In this document: one piece after another, positions 11,801 through 24,397 of the stretch | Layout: each line of letters starts with the position of its first letter | Position numbering within the stretch: position 1 is the first letter of the stretch | Position numbers and translations under genes: made by a program | Assembly: GCA_000727475.1 (NCBI GenBank) | Contig: KL647291.1 | Span: forward strand, 1,703,987 to 1,767,986 | Length of the DNA stretch: 64,000 nucleotides | DNA from: Sarcocystis neurona | Lineage: Eukaryota; Apicomplexa; Conoidasida; Eucoccidiorida; Sarcocystidae | Direction: 5' to 3' | The notes under the pieces: generated by a model | Databases searched by the model: none | What the model saw: only the letters and a program-made list of their open reading frames with translations | What the model was told of the DNA's origin: nothing

Positions 11801-14800
11801 AAGCGACGGTAAAAAAGATCCTCAACAGCGGCGGCTGAACAAAAAGCCTCAAGGTTTGCAGAACAGAAAAGAGGATCAACAAACACAACAGCAACACATG
11901 CTCGGGCACGAGCGAAGTTCTGTAGTCCGAGAACAAGATCACACCGAGAAAAGCATCGGGCCAAAACAGCTGTGCAGACAGCAAAGGCAGGAACTGACGC
12001 ATGAACGTGAAGGTAAAGGAGATGGTCAGAGGCACAACGACGGCGCAACGCCACTGCTTGTTCAGCCGCCAACAACTGCAAAGATGCTGTTGCCGCAGGG
12101 GGGCAAAAAGGACCAGCAGAAGCTCAACGAGTACCACCAGCATCATCGGAAGCTTCTCAGTAAGGCAGCACAAGCGAAGCAAGAGCTGACGCCAAAGCAT
12201 GCGCAGCAAGAGACTAGCCAAGGACGGGAGCAGGTCCTAGAGGAGGCGGCACAGGATGCAAAGGGTCGCACGCACAAGTCGCAACCCTGCACCACGAAGA
12301 TGGGGGTGACGCGCGCCTGGACGGGGGCAGCTTCTGTACAAGTAGACAGGATCAGAAACGGAGGGTCACAATCTGAGCAGACCATCAATGCAAAGGCGGC
12401 CCATATAGATGACAGCCTTTCCAGCGAGGCGAAGGTCGCTGCACAGGGTGCGAAGGAAGGAACGGAAACTGCTGGCATTAACGGGAGCAGCCCGTCGCCT
12501 CAGCGACGTCAGCACCGTACGTTATTCGACGGCAAGTGGCAGCCAACACGTGTCTGCGTGTCAATCGGCGGTAGGAGCCCGCAGAGGGGCACCGTCAGTT
12601 CCCAGTGCGAGAAACCTGCTAACAGCGGTGACGTGAGCACCAGCAGCTGCAAAGACCTTGTTAGCCGCAGTCAAAACAACACCACAGGCAGAACAGGCAC
12701 CAGTTCTTACGGTGGCTCTAACAAGCTGCGTGTAGACGAGCTTAGTAGCAGGAGTACCAGCGCCTGGGTGCAGTTCATGGTGCAGGAGGCTACAGGAGCT
12801 CCGCCTGTGTGCCCCAGACCGCCGTTGCAGCAGAGATCAGCATTGCCGTTGATACAGTCTCCTGCTGCCTGCTGCATGTGGCCAGCAGCAAGCAGCGTCG
12901 TGACACCTCTCAACAGTTTGCTTTCCTTGCTGGCATCCCCTTCCTGCCACACTGCCGTGATATGGTGTTTGCAAACACCTTCTTGTAAGCAAACACATGT
13001 AAGGACTCCTGCAATAGGACCGTCTCACGCAGCAGCCACGGTAGTGACAGAATCACTGGCAAAGGAAGCAGTGGCGGGTGAACTGTCCACAAACGCAGTG
13101 CCCACTTCGTCTTCAGACACAGAAGCGGCGGACAGATATGCAGAACCGACTTATCTTGGCTGCCTGGATCAGCTGCTCCCTGCTGTCCTGCGAAAGCACA
13201 TACACCTACACCGTGTGGGGTACCCATACAGGATGGGAAGACAGCATTTCTTTAATTTGTTCAGTTCTCTTCTGCAGCCGACCGCTGAACAGGATAGGAG
13301 CTGCAAAACCTTTGCCAGTGGTGAAGGGGTGAACGCTGCAACGGGGGTCTGCGACAGCAACAGCAAAGGTTTAACAAGAAGTACTGGCAAACGTCATGGA
13401 GAAAAAGGCGTGGAAAGTCCGAAATGCGCCTGCGGAGGGGAACAGAGAAGTAGCATATGTAGCCGAAATAGCCCCAAGAAAGGCAACGACCCCGACGTTG
13501 ACGCACGGAAGTACCCAGGTTGGTGGAATGATTTTACATCACGCGCCGTGGAGGAGTTGCTCGGCTGCGCAGAGCTGCTATTGGAGATGAGGAAGGCTCA
13601 ACGAGCTAAACGTACGAAAGCAATGGCTGCTATTACAACACCAGAAGCAGCCTCTTTGGTTAAACCAGGAATTAAGCGCAGGATTACGCGGTTATATGTC
13701 GTGGGTCGCAGTTGCCTATTTTTCCAGAGAGAAGCTGTACCCCTGCTTCACGCTCTCGCTGAAGAATGCGAGATAAAAAAGAAAGAGGAACAAGAATGCC
13801 TTCAGCGAAATGCGCCCCACGAGGATGGAACCGCAGCAGAGATGCCAGTCAACAGGAGGATGGACTCCTTCTTCTCAACAGCCGCGGCCGCAATATCTGC
13901 ACGACTAACAGCCTGCGCAAAGCTGCGAAGGGGAATTGCTTGCGTCATGGCCGCAGTCCGGCTGCGGCTGCTTGCAAGACGCGGGGTGACTGCAGCTGCT
14001 CTGCTGCAGCAACGCTGGCGGAGTTCGAAGGAGAAGGGGAAGAGCAGAGATGGCACACCATTAGCAGTGCCGACGGCTGCTGAGAAAGACGGCAACGAGT
14101 GTAGTATGGCGACATTTACGGGCAACACTTACTGTGAAAGTAGAGATGGTTGCAGCGACTGCAGTGAAAATGACGTTCAGCCCAGTGAAACAGAATCTGC
14201 CTACAAAGCACACAATGGTGTGAGGCAAGAGGCAGGCCTCGAGCACCGGCGACTCCCTGAAAGTCCAGAAGAATTGCAACGTACAGCTTACCGGAAACCT
14301 CGTAGCCTGCGGTGGGGCCATATCGAACAGGGTAGTGGGTCCCATTCGAGAATAACCACATCAGTTCTGCACGGCAACGCAACTTCTGGCGAATCCTCGG
14401 GTATGAATTTTACCGATGTCAAACTCGGTGATCGTGCCTGTAAGGAAATAGGTTTTTCTGCATTTATTGTTTCTTCAGAGCAAGAGAGACGTAACAGCAG
14501 TTCGTCTCACAGTTCGAGTTCACACGCAGTGGTGCTGTCGCACTCCCTAGAAGGGGGAAGTGCGAGAGCGGCTAGGGTGCCTGCAGCGACAGCGCCGCTA
14601 AAGCGTTTTGAAGCAGAAAGGATAGCCCCGGAGGACGCAGCAACAGCGAAGGAAGAAGGAGCGTCCCCCGAAAGAGCTCGCTGGAAGCTTACGGAAGCCA
14701 CGAACAGCAATCAAGTACCTGGGAAGACAGCGAGGACACGTGATGACGCAGAGGACTCTGACGTCGAGCATCAAGGCAAGGATTTTGCATGTTCAGAAGA

Positions 14801-17800
14801 GAAAGCGACCCAGCCTTTTAAAGCGCAGTGCAACGGCCAAGGTGAGACCCGGCAGGAACTGTTCTCAGTGACCAGCTGTACCGTGCACATAATACTGACG
14901 CGTACTCGCATCGACATCCCTATATACTTTTGATTGCCAACTTCCGCTGGTGTCGAATTGCGTAAACATGTAAGTGAATCCCTCTGCGACTCCCTCTGTA
15001 CCTGCACGCGAGTGACAGATTGTACTCTTAAGGATCAGTCCCCCTGGACATCCACAAAAATGTCGCAGTGTGTGTACATCAGCCTTTGGGCAAGCTGCAC
15101 AACAACCAATCATTGAGCAGTCAGTTTTTCTCGCTGCAGAAATACACCCGCCTTTACAGGTCTACCCCAGGCCATAGGTTTTTAGTCCCTCCGACACCGT
15201 CTCCGATAGCCACAGCGGGCCCCACAAATCTTGCGTCGCTTCGCTTCAGCTGTGACTGTTTTGCGAACCTGTTGTTCCAGGAGGTGCTGCAGCATCCATA
15301 ATATTCGAGAAGGCCGAAAAAACCGCTACCGGGACAACCTTAACCCACGAATTCAAGGCGGCCTCACTTGCAGTACCAGCAGCGAAAGAGGGTTCAACAG
15401 CTCAGAGTGCCGGAGAAGGGCTCACCACAGCAGAGAAAGTTGATGAAACGAACGGGCCAGTCGCAGAGGAATTCCCACGAGTCAATTCAACTGAAGCGAG
15501 GTCACAGAATAACTCAGTCCGAGTGTCTCCAGCGGCTGCGGCGCCGGTGGAGGCTTGTGTGGATGAGCAGTGTGCGCAGTACTCAACTGCCCAGAAGGAG
15601 GCTTCCACCAGCATGAACCTCTCGTCCTCGCAGAGCTGCCTGCTGATGCCGGAACGTACGGCGGAGAATGCGGGAACCTTCGAGAGCACTTCGTGTGGAA
15701 AAAACTTCACTTTTTTTGACGAATTCATCGCATCACCGCATTCACAGCTGGAAGGACAACAGTCGATCGAAGGACAGTCCCGTTTTTCTAGACGTAGGAT
15801 TCGTCACAACAGGAGGAGGCGTGGAGGAAGAAAAGCTTCTATCGATTCCTCTTTTACCCCGACAGTTAACGCGTGCCTCGCTCAAGCGTTTCCAAGGGGC
15901 TTTACTACTTCACCCCCCATGTGCGAGTGTGGAGCACTGCTCGTAGCTCCTTCGGTTGAAGGCCTGCTTTGTTCATCCCCTCCTCACGCGAGGAGCTCAC
16001 TAGAGTCCCTTTGTTGGCTACACGCGTCCATGCACCTGCAACAACAGCAGCTGCTTCCGTGCGGCCTGCAGCAGCAGCAACAACAAACATTCTTGCACCC
16101 CCAGATCCCCCAGCAGCAGCTCATTCATTATGAGCATCATCAGCCACTGTCCTCGCTATCTACGCGACAAGTGAACCTAAATGCCTCCCTTCCAGGTAGT
16201 GCTTGTCCTCCGCTTAGTGTTTTTCCAGGTGCCGCTCTGACTGCAGCCCGCATGCAGACAGAAGCCTCATCCAGGTTTCGCTGCAGCTGCTGCCGGAGCC
16301 AACCTCCTCCACCGCCTCCTCCGCCGCCCCCACCTCCGCCTCCTCCGCCACCTCCGCCGCCTCCTCCTCCCTCCAGTAACAGTTTCACCGGCTGGCACCC
16401 TGCTCCCTTGCATCTAGCTGAGAACTATACGGGCGGCGTAACCAACAGGTCTAACAGCATCAATACTAACGGGCTGTGTGAGTGTCCACTTCCTCTACAG
16501 GCCTCGGATGAGACGCAGACAGCAGCAGAAGGAGCGCCACCGCTGTCTGCCGCCTCAAGCCATGCAACAGCGACGTTACCAAGTGCTACAGCTGCGTCGG
16601 CGGCTAAAACTGCTACCTTTGTTGAGGATTTTGAAACAAAAGAAGAGACAGTGACGAGTTCAGCTCCACCAGCAGCAGAAGAAAGTACAGAACAACTTCA
16701 ACAAGTAGCAGCGTTCTCGATTGCAACGCTGAGCGAAACTTGCGGTCAGCGAGGCCGTGCTGCTGGTGCAGGGCGGCTGTCAGCTGGCAATGCTACAGTC
16801 TACGCTTTGCGGGATAGGCGCAGTGCCTCAGAAGCAGTGAGAAAGACATGCGCCAACAGATTTTACCCATCCTTCTCCTGTAGTGTGCCTGCCGCTGAAC
16901 AGCAGCACCCGTCACGGGCTCTGTTTGCCGGGAGGGCAGTCTCTTCCTCTACCATTTCGATCCACAGTACGTCAAATGTTCACTCGCGCGTTGCTTCTCT
17001 TATCAACCTCCCCGCAGCTACTTCAATTGAATCTGGCGCTGCTCCATGTCTTGATGCTGATGGTGCTGGACAACGCTGTGGTGGTGCACCATCACGAGCC
17101 CTGTCGACTACTGCAGAGCCGAGCGCTGGATGCCCTGCGACAAGCGTATTTGGGCCACCAGGTGCATGCAGCAAAGAGCCAGCATCGATACAACAATTTG
17201 TATCAGCCAAAATGGAAAAGGGCAAACACGCTTCAGCTGCTCTAATGCCCGCAGATGCGGCAGCGATATTTCCTGCAGCTGCAGGTGCAGTCTGCAGCCG
17301 TAGCAACTCTCGCCGCAATGCATTCAAACCCTGCTCTTACACCTCCTTGCCCCTGGGGCAGTCGAATTCTAAACAAATGGATACGCCTTGTAACATTCAA
17401 ACAGAGAGATTCAGCCCTCCTTCACGACGTCGACAGACGTTTCGTAGTAGAAATACTGACGCGCGCAGCAGGAGATCAGCTACATGGAAGAAGAAGGAGA
17501 CACAGGCTTGTGCGTCGGCAAGACCTGCTGTGTCTGCTGGCAGTGCTGTTGCACCCCTTGCCTCCTTCCCGATCATAAGCTCAAATGCCCTTGCTGCTGG
17601 TGCCGGGCCTTCGCCTGTTCCGGCAGGGGAACTCTATCGCTGTCCAAACGAGTGCCAGTCACATTTTCCTTCTACGCGTGTGCTTCACGGCAACGGAAAT
17701 AACACTGTCTCCGCCGTTGCACGCAGAGGAAAAGCAGCTGGTAAGGAATCGGGTGACGCAACCACATGGACAGAGAGCGCTCAGTTCTGCGGTCAGCAAG

Positions 17801-18774
17801 AAGCACAAGAATCACGAGAAAGAGCAACAGAACATGGAGAGACACAAGCAACAGTGGTAGTCCAACAGATAGAAAAGTTAACACCAACTGCAGTAGCACC
17901 TAGCTTTCAGGGAGGCGCAGCGCACACACACGCAGACAGAGTCCCCGAGCTGCTACTGTTGGGCCGTGAAGGACAACAGGCGGTGACGGCCGAGCAACCT
18001 CAGGTGCTTGCGCACGCACAAGCAGATTACACGGATAACAAGTCACACGAACACGGCCCGGCGGCAAGCAGTGTAGCGGCTGGCGCTAGTGCGGCTGCCG
18101 CTGGACATTTACGGCGTGACGTAGAAGACGGGCAGCTTGACGCACGCTGCTGCGTGCCCCTTCAGGTTGCTGCTCTTGAGCAGCGCTGTCAGCCTCCCCA
18201 CAGCGGCATTGGCGACGGTAGCGGCACAGCACGCGGCTGTGAAAATGTTGAGCGTCAGACACTGGGGAGTCTCCCTCAACCGCTGCCTTCTTGGTGGCAC
18301 CTGCATTGGCAGCAGCAACTGGAGCAACTGCACATGCAATACGCAGCAGCGGTGGCCCCTCCGGCAGCAACGGCGGCAGCGAACCCGGCAGCGGAGCGCT
18401 TCTACGGCATGCAATCGGCTGAAGGCTCTTACACGCAGACGCAGATCCCTTATGCGTCTCCTTTGCTACTGCAGCACCACCCTGAGGAGGCACTCCTGCA
18501 CGCGGACGCCGACGAGAAGCTGCTATGGCTCCTGTCAAAGCAGCAGCAACAGCATTTTGACCCGCAGCACCGTGTCGATCCCACGATCTGGCTGCTGGCG
18601 CCACAACAGCAAGAAGAAGCTCCGTACACTCAACAAGGGCCCCACCAACAGTTATTTTACATGCCACAACCCTACGCCTATTCGCAACCGTTTTGTTCCC
18701 CTCCGCATCAAGAAAACGTTCAACACCAAACTTACGACGTGCAGCAGCAGAATGATCACTGGGAGTTCCAGTAG
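8871..18774 (+). CDS. Giant two-exon low-complexity hypothetical protein (about 3,150 residues)
   Basis: Exon 1 is open from 8700 to 14841 and exon 2 from 15281 to tandem TAG TAG stops at 18772-18777. The intron 14842-15280 has donor AAG|GTGAGA and acceptor TTGTTCCAG|G. It joins phase 1 to phase 1 exactly, giving 9,465 coding bases from the first in-frame ATG at 8871. An acceptor-like TTGCTTGCTCAG at 8720 suggests the real start may lie in an unseen upstream exon. No catalytic domain is recognised. Exon 1 alternates charged, Ser-rich and Gln-rich stretches with a few helical, more ordered blocks (about 13.2 kb, and 13.5-13.8 kb with a WW-DF and ELLLEM pattern). Exon 2 has a basic patch (RRRIRHNRRRRGGRK), a run of about 24 Pro at 16305-16375, and a Gln-rich C terminus. 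A scaffold or regulatory role is conceivable, but none is shown. Confidence 0.7.
14842..15280 (+). other. Intron of the giant gene
   Basis: The first long frame would stop at 14933 if unspliced, and the second frame has no ATG near its open start. Removing the bases between GTGAGA at 14842 and the pyrimidine-rich acceptor ending at 15280 joins a codon split G|GA and keeps more than 3,000 codons open. The length of 439 bases is ordinary for coccidian genes. Confidence 0.8.
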
Positions 18775-18777
18775 TAG

Positions 18778-18927
18778 GTCCTGCAGCAACGAGAGCAGCA
18801 CGACCAAGAAGCGCAACAGCAACATCAGCAACAACGCCAAGACGAACCGCAGCAGCAGTCACCCCTAGAGCAGCAGGAGAGGGCGCAGCACCAGACGCCA
18901 CTGCTGCAGCAACAGGAAGAGGCGGAG
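18778..18927 (+). pseudogene. Gln-rich in-frame continuation beyond the tandem stops
   Basis: Directly after TAG TAG the same frame stays open for 50 codons, nearly half of them Gln (CAG or CAA), before TAA at 18928. The amino-acid composition matches the protein's own C terminus. This is either a former C-terminal extension cut off by C-to-T changes of two CAG codons, or repeat-rich 3' untranslated sequence. It is not counted in the coding length above. Confidence 0.4.
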
Positions 18928-18930
18928 TAA

Positions 18931-20400
18931 CAACAGTGGACGCAGCAGCACTGCCACCCAAATGAGGGGACACACTCGCACAAGATGGCGAAAAGTAGCC
19001 TTCTGTTCACGTGTCACCGTCTCCCTCAATAAGCTAGTTGCCTCGGCAGCACAGCCAGCCTTCGTGTTATGCAGCAGAGAGTACATTCGGTCCTGGCGAA
19101 CTACGCCCTTCCGTAACAGGGAAAAGTGCATGAAACCCAGCACCGACAGCAATGCACGGACGACTACGGCATCATCCTGAGTTTGCAGCCCGCGGCCGGA
19201 GCTGGGCAGCTGAACTTTTAAAGAGAGGCCATCAGGCTATTCGAGGCGTTGCCGGACAGGCCGCGATTTACGGTACAGAGGCCGCCAGGTACGAACGACA
19301 CGCCGACAACTGCCCCAGCAGAAGGAGCGACAATAACGAGGATCGCAGTGTCGACGGCATTGTCAGGGTCTTCGGAGAAAGCACACGAGAAACTCCAGCA
19401 CACCGGGTTCGAGTAGAGATTCTACACCGTGTGGGTCGTTCGCCGGTGTTAGACAGCTGTTCCGTCGGAAACACCCAGTTGTGGGGTGCGGCGTGCCATT
19501 TATTCGAGGTGACGGTATAGTAGTCCGACCGTCTGGCCGCGAAAAAACCCCTCCGGCGCATGATAAACCTGTAGAAGTTGCATCAACGGATGGTAACGGT
19601 ATCGCTTGTCACTGTCTTGGCGGTGCAACCGACGCCGCACGAACAGCTGATGAAAGTGCAGCGGGTGCGGCAGCTGCGCCTGTTCCCGTACAATCGCTCG
19701 ACGTTGCGGAATCACGCAGTGACGTTTCTACAAAAGTCTTTGCTGAGTTTGGAGACCCTGACGAAGTAGGAGAAGCAAGTGGTGCCGTTGACTCCCGTAC
19801 GGCACCGCAGGGCTCAGCTACGAATGGCAACGCTATTTTGATGCTGTTGCACCACCCAGAAAAGGCGGGCCTGTTGCTGGTTCAGCGCCAGGAAATTGAA
19901 CGACGACATTCGCACAGCGGACCACAAGTAGCGCATTAAAGAATTCGGCTCTTCTTGCTGGGGGTCTGCATTCGAGCAGCCCTTTCGTAAGAAGCCTGTG
20001 GGCTACTGCAGCAGCTTCCTCAGCCGGCGGGTACACGCGTGGAGGAGCACCAGGGTGTGTTTTACGGCGGCGAAGTGCTCAGGAACGAAGTCCTTCAACA
20101 AAGCGGATTATCCAACAGAGGCCGGCAGTGGCACAGAAGCGTCTGCACCAGTAACAGCAGCAGTACTACCACCAACGTAAACAGCAAGAGCAGTAGCAGC
20201 AGCAGCGTTTGCAGCAGCGGCAGTGTGAGCTGCGGCAGCAGCTCCATCAACAGCAGGAGAGACAGAAGCAGCAGTAGCAGGTGCGATAGAAATGCAGCTG
20301 TCACCAGAAACAGAAGAGCACTACAAGGCACGAGCACGCTGTGGAGTGAGAAGCAAAGAGCGACTTCCAAGGAGTAAAACCACAGCTGCTGATTGGCGCG
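18931..20400. other. CAG-rich region with coding-like fragments, unresolved
   Basis: Plus-strand fragments have Ala/Glu/Asp/Gly-rich coding texture, notably 19481-19939 (152 codons) and part of another frame around 19270-19410, but they are interrupted by stops and no phase-compatible splice chain was found. From 20150 to 20300 the sequence becomes AGC/CAG triplets. It may be the 3' untranslated region of the giant gene, a decayed gene, or missed exons. Confidence 0.35.
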
Positions 20401-21967
20401 TACCATAGATGCTGGCGGGTCTGTATGAATGTCTGAATACTCTTATTCCATTAGAGACACAGGCATCGGCACATCTTGTACTACAAGTATACATGCGAAT
20501 GCAAACGCGTGCACGCAAGGTTGTGTGTAACCGCTGGTATGCGAAGAGGCACGTCGCAAAAACTACCAGGATCTCAACGAGTTGTCGTTTCACAGAAGGA
20601 ATATGACTATCCTTGCAGCCGCATAAGGACTGAGGAAAGCACACGCGTTTCCCGTGTGTCTACCTATGTATACACCTCCACGTGTATGCATTCCACAGCA
20701 CGTTCCCGGTGTTAATTCACATGTATGGTGAACCAATATATACATACATATATATATATATAAGCGTACCCAGCTACGCGTGCATACGGAAAAAGTTTAA
20801 GCAACGCAGTGATGTACGCAGAGACGAGGGGATACCCAAAGGGTTAGACAGAACAAGGAGTCGTCGGCAGACAGCGGGCACCTCCCTTAGCATCGGAACG
20901 CCTTGCCTGCTACATTGGTTAGCCTCCACAAGTATGTACGCATTTGGCCTTCGAACAAACGCTGCATCAGACCCGCCGAAATGCGCATTTACACGTGGAT
21001 AGTCCGCTTTATGCGTATGTGTTCGACTTTGCTCCTCTCTTGCCGTTATAGTGTACACGGGTGTGTTACACACTTCCATCAATACAAACACATATACACG
21101 CGTGTACATGGGCGTGCCCTCTGCCCACGTGTATACGTGCACACATACATACCTCCGCACAGCATGGGCACGCAGAGCCGACAACAAGTCGTCCAATTTA
21201 CGCTCACAAGTGTGGGTGACCATACGAGTAAGTTGAATTCACGGTGAAGTCTGCATTTCTCCGTAGATACACTCTACTTACGTAGATACAAACGTATCCC
21301 CCTCGTCCGCACCGAAAGACGTGCACGCACTTACGGGAATGCACACAAACATATGCGTACAAACAGAGGATTTCAGTACGCATGTAGGTGCAAGGGTGTA
21401 CGCGTGCATACGCACGGACACGCCTAGATGCCAGTGCATAAAAAGACACGTACACACGTAGATAGATGCATGAATAATGTCGCACGGTCAGTTGCGTGCA
21501 TGAATACAGCAGTTGTGTCCCCTGCGGAACGGGCGGCTGTCGAGCTGATCTGCGCGAGTTCCACATACGTACGTAGATGTATAGGTCTCTACATATGGAG
21601 CATGTCTACATACGTAGACCTGTGTACATCATACTGCACGCGTCCCCACCCTCAACCTCGGTGCTCACATGCAGATATATATGCCAAATTGTGTGAGCCT
21701 TTCCGTAGAAACCAGGACACGCACACTACTGAAGATCATGTATATATGCGGTTCTGTCTTTTTACCCAATACCATCACACTGATATGAGCAGCGGGGGTC
21801 GGCCCGCGTAACGACGTGGCAGTGACAGTCGTACTTGAATTGTGGTCAGCTGAGAAAGGTATTTCCTCAGCAACTGTTGTTGACTCTGTCATATGTGGTG
21901 GACTGCGGTGGTGGAGAACGCATTCGCCTTGTAACGTTTGTGCTGCTACAAAGGGCACTGTTTTCAG

Positions 21968-22477
21968 TCAGCAGGAGTGAGCCGCAGGCGCGGAGAGGTC
22001 CTTCACAATAAATTCTGTGCATTCTGCTACTTGGGTGACCTTGGGGGGTACACGAATGCAGTGCACACGACACCCCAGCGACTGACTACGTAGCATCGTA
22101 TCCGTCCGACTGTACAGATCAAATGCGCACGCCACGCTCTGTGCGCTGGCACTGAAGACTTTTTTAAGACGCAAAATCAGTAGGGTCAAACAATCATGGG
22201 TGCGGGTTCCACGCTCGTTGGACTGACCTACGCTGATACGAGGTACATCGAGAACACACACATATCCATAGAGGTGTCCTTCTGTGAAGTCGTGCCCAAG
22301 TACGTACGTGTCTTTGTTCGTCCTGTCGGTATATAAATAATGTCCCGTAGGAGATGCACTTGACTGCGTGGATCCGTGCACAAACGCACGTATTTCCCTC
22401 ACACCTGCAAATCTCGCGTACACCATTGTCCCTGGCCGTGCATCCTCATTCAAGAACGCTCGCGTACGTAGACCCAT
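21968..22477 (-). CDS. Possible small hypothetical protein
   Basis: A 169-codon frame begins with ATG at 22477 on the minus strand. Its composition is balanced (no homopolymers) in an otherwise repetitive region, which is the main argument that it could be real. No transmembrane segment, signal peptide or known motif is obvious. A donor-like GTAGGTCAGT inside the frame suggests it might be only part of a spliced gene. It could equally be a chance ORF. Confidence 0.25.
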   Translation of the reverse strand: MGLRTRAFLNEDARPGTMVYARFAGVREIRAFVHGSTQSSASPTGHYLYTDRTNKDTYVLGHDFTEGHLYGYVCVLDVPRISVGQSNERGTRTHDCLTLLILRLKKVFSASAQSVACAFDLYSRTDTMLRSQSLGCRVHCIRVPPKVTQVAECTEFIVKDLSAPAAHSC

Positions 22478-23920
22478 ATTTGTGACTGTGTAATTGGATG
22501 AATCGCCGCCTCGGACGTCTTCGCTTTCTGTGTGTCAAGGCTTGCAATCTCGTTGCCGAAAACTCAAGTGTTCAGAAGTTCGCGTTGACAACGCCGGGCA
22601 AAGCGCGTAGCAATGCACACAGCGACCTCCTGCAGCGGCGGCAGCTCAGCGGTACGAAGTTATAAAGAAAGCGGCAGCAGTCCGCAGATCTACACAGCGG
22701 CCGGAGTAGCGAAGAAAGCCCGTACTTCGCTTCACGTTGCATATACCTAATTGCGTATATCAGCTACATCTCTCAATACTTTACATTCACTTCGGCTTTT
22801 CCGTGTACAATCCACTTTCTCGCTGCCGTCGTTCGTACAGGCTAAATTTCCTCGCAATTTGTAGCCACCATGGTGTACACGGTAACGACGTGGCTGAGCT
22901 ACTGAAATTGCTCAGAGATGCTCCTGCTTCGACACATTTTCATGCCCAAGAAGCAGCAGTCCGCAGTATCTATATCCACAAGGGAACTTTTTCAGGAGAG
23001 ATAGAGTCGGGAACAGCCAGTCACATAAAATTCCCACAAGTGCACGTCAATGCTTCGCGGATGTGGTTCACCGCTACTTGTACGTAGCGGCGTGTACATT
23101 CAGGTACACACGTGCAGATATCCTGGGTGCACGTGCGGGCATCCTTACGCATACACGGATATACTAAACAAAAAACTTGAGCACGTACACATGCGTGCGT
23201 ATGTCTTCAATGAACTCTCTGCTTGCACGTACACAATATGTAGAGGCACCGTACGTGTGGCGGTGTACGTGCCAGGATTAACTAAGAAGGTTACACGAAA
23301 GTCAGGTAACTGTTTCAGTACCTCCGTGTCATACAATGCGCTTTCTACATGCTAGTCTTCCCGCTGACTACAGAAGCATACACCTGTATACTTACACAAC
23401 TCGGTCTTCCACTTTCTTCAATACCTACATTCCTCTCCCCTACGTGTACATATATATGTGATATATATATATATATATATGCATTATACATACACATATA
23501 TATTTCACATTTACAAATACATACATATACATATATGTATGTGTATATGTAAAAATAAGAGAGGGCATCCGTGCATGTCCGCGTGTGTAGGTCCACACGA
23601 TTATCCTGAAATTGCCCCAAAGGTCAACGGCAATCCACACGTACGCACAACAGAGTGAGAAGCACACAAAAACTTGGGGATAGGCGTATAAATATACATA
23701 TATATATATATATCTGTGTATCTACGTATCTATGTGTAAGTTCCTCTCTGCATGTTAAGTAAATGAATGAGTGGTCACAGTGATAAGAAAATATGACGCT
23801 ACGTCGCTGTGTCGGTGTATTTACACATATATACATATACATATATATATATATATATATGTCGCTACGTACGACCTAGTAGAATCATACATACATTTAT
23901 ACACAAACGTAAATCTCATT

Positions 23921-23921
<1 letters not shown>

Positions 23922-23957
<36 letters not shown>
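23922..23957. repeat. (TA)n microsatellite abutting the assembly gap
   Basis: A run of uninterrupted TA dinucleotides leads directly into the N block. The repeat very probably caused the assembly break. Confidence 0.9.
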
Positions 23958-24397
23958 NNNNNNNNNNNNNNNNNNNNNNNNNNNNNNNNNNNNNNNNNNN
24001 NNNNNNNNNNNNNNNNNNNNNNNNNNNNNNNNNNNNNNNNNNNNNNNNNNNNNNNNNNNNNNNNNNNNNNNNNNNNNNNNNNNNNNNNNNNNNNNNNNNN
24101 NNNNNNNNNNNNNNNNNNNNNNNNNNNNNNNNNNNNNNNNNNNNNNNNNNNNNNNNNNNNNNNNNNNNNNNNNNNNNNNNNNNNNNNNNNNNNNNNNNNN
24201 NNNNNNNNNNNNNNNNNNNNNNNNNNNNNNNNNNNNNNNNNNNNNNNNNNNNNNNNNNNNNNNNNNNNNNNNNNNNNNNNNNNNNNNNNNNNNNNNNNNN
24301 NNNNNNNNNNNNNNNNNNNNNNNNNNNNNNNNNNNNNNNNNNNNNNNNNNNNNNNNNNNNNNNNNNNNNNNNNNNNNNNNNNNNNNNNNNNNNNNNN
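23958..24397. other. Assembly gap (440 N)
   Basis: The sequence is entirely N. The frames shown as open across it have no meaning. Confidence 0.99.

Larger units (their letters stand above)
20401..23957. other. Gene-poor stretch with GTAC/TATA-rich microsatellite sequence
   Basis: Short alternating purine-pyrimidine motifs (GTGTAC, ACGTAT, TATATG) dominate, with (AT)n runs at about 23459-23480, 23697-23713, 23838-23861 and 23922-23955. The only longer non-repetitive frame is the minus-strand ORF 21968-22477, listed separately. Nothing else can be supported. Confidence 0.6.

Noticed and set aside
19395..19425. GGGTTCGAGTAGAGATTC as a tRNA T-arm
   Set aside because: The arm does not pair properly, and no D-arm, anticodon arm or acceptor stem lies at the right distance. 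No other tRNA candidate was seen.
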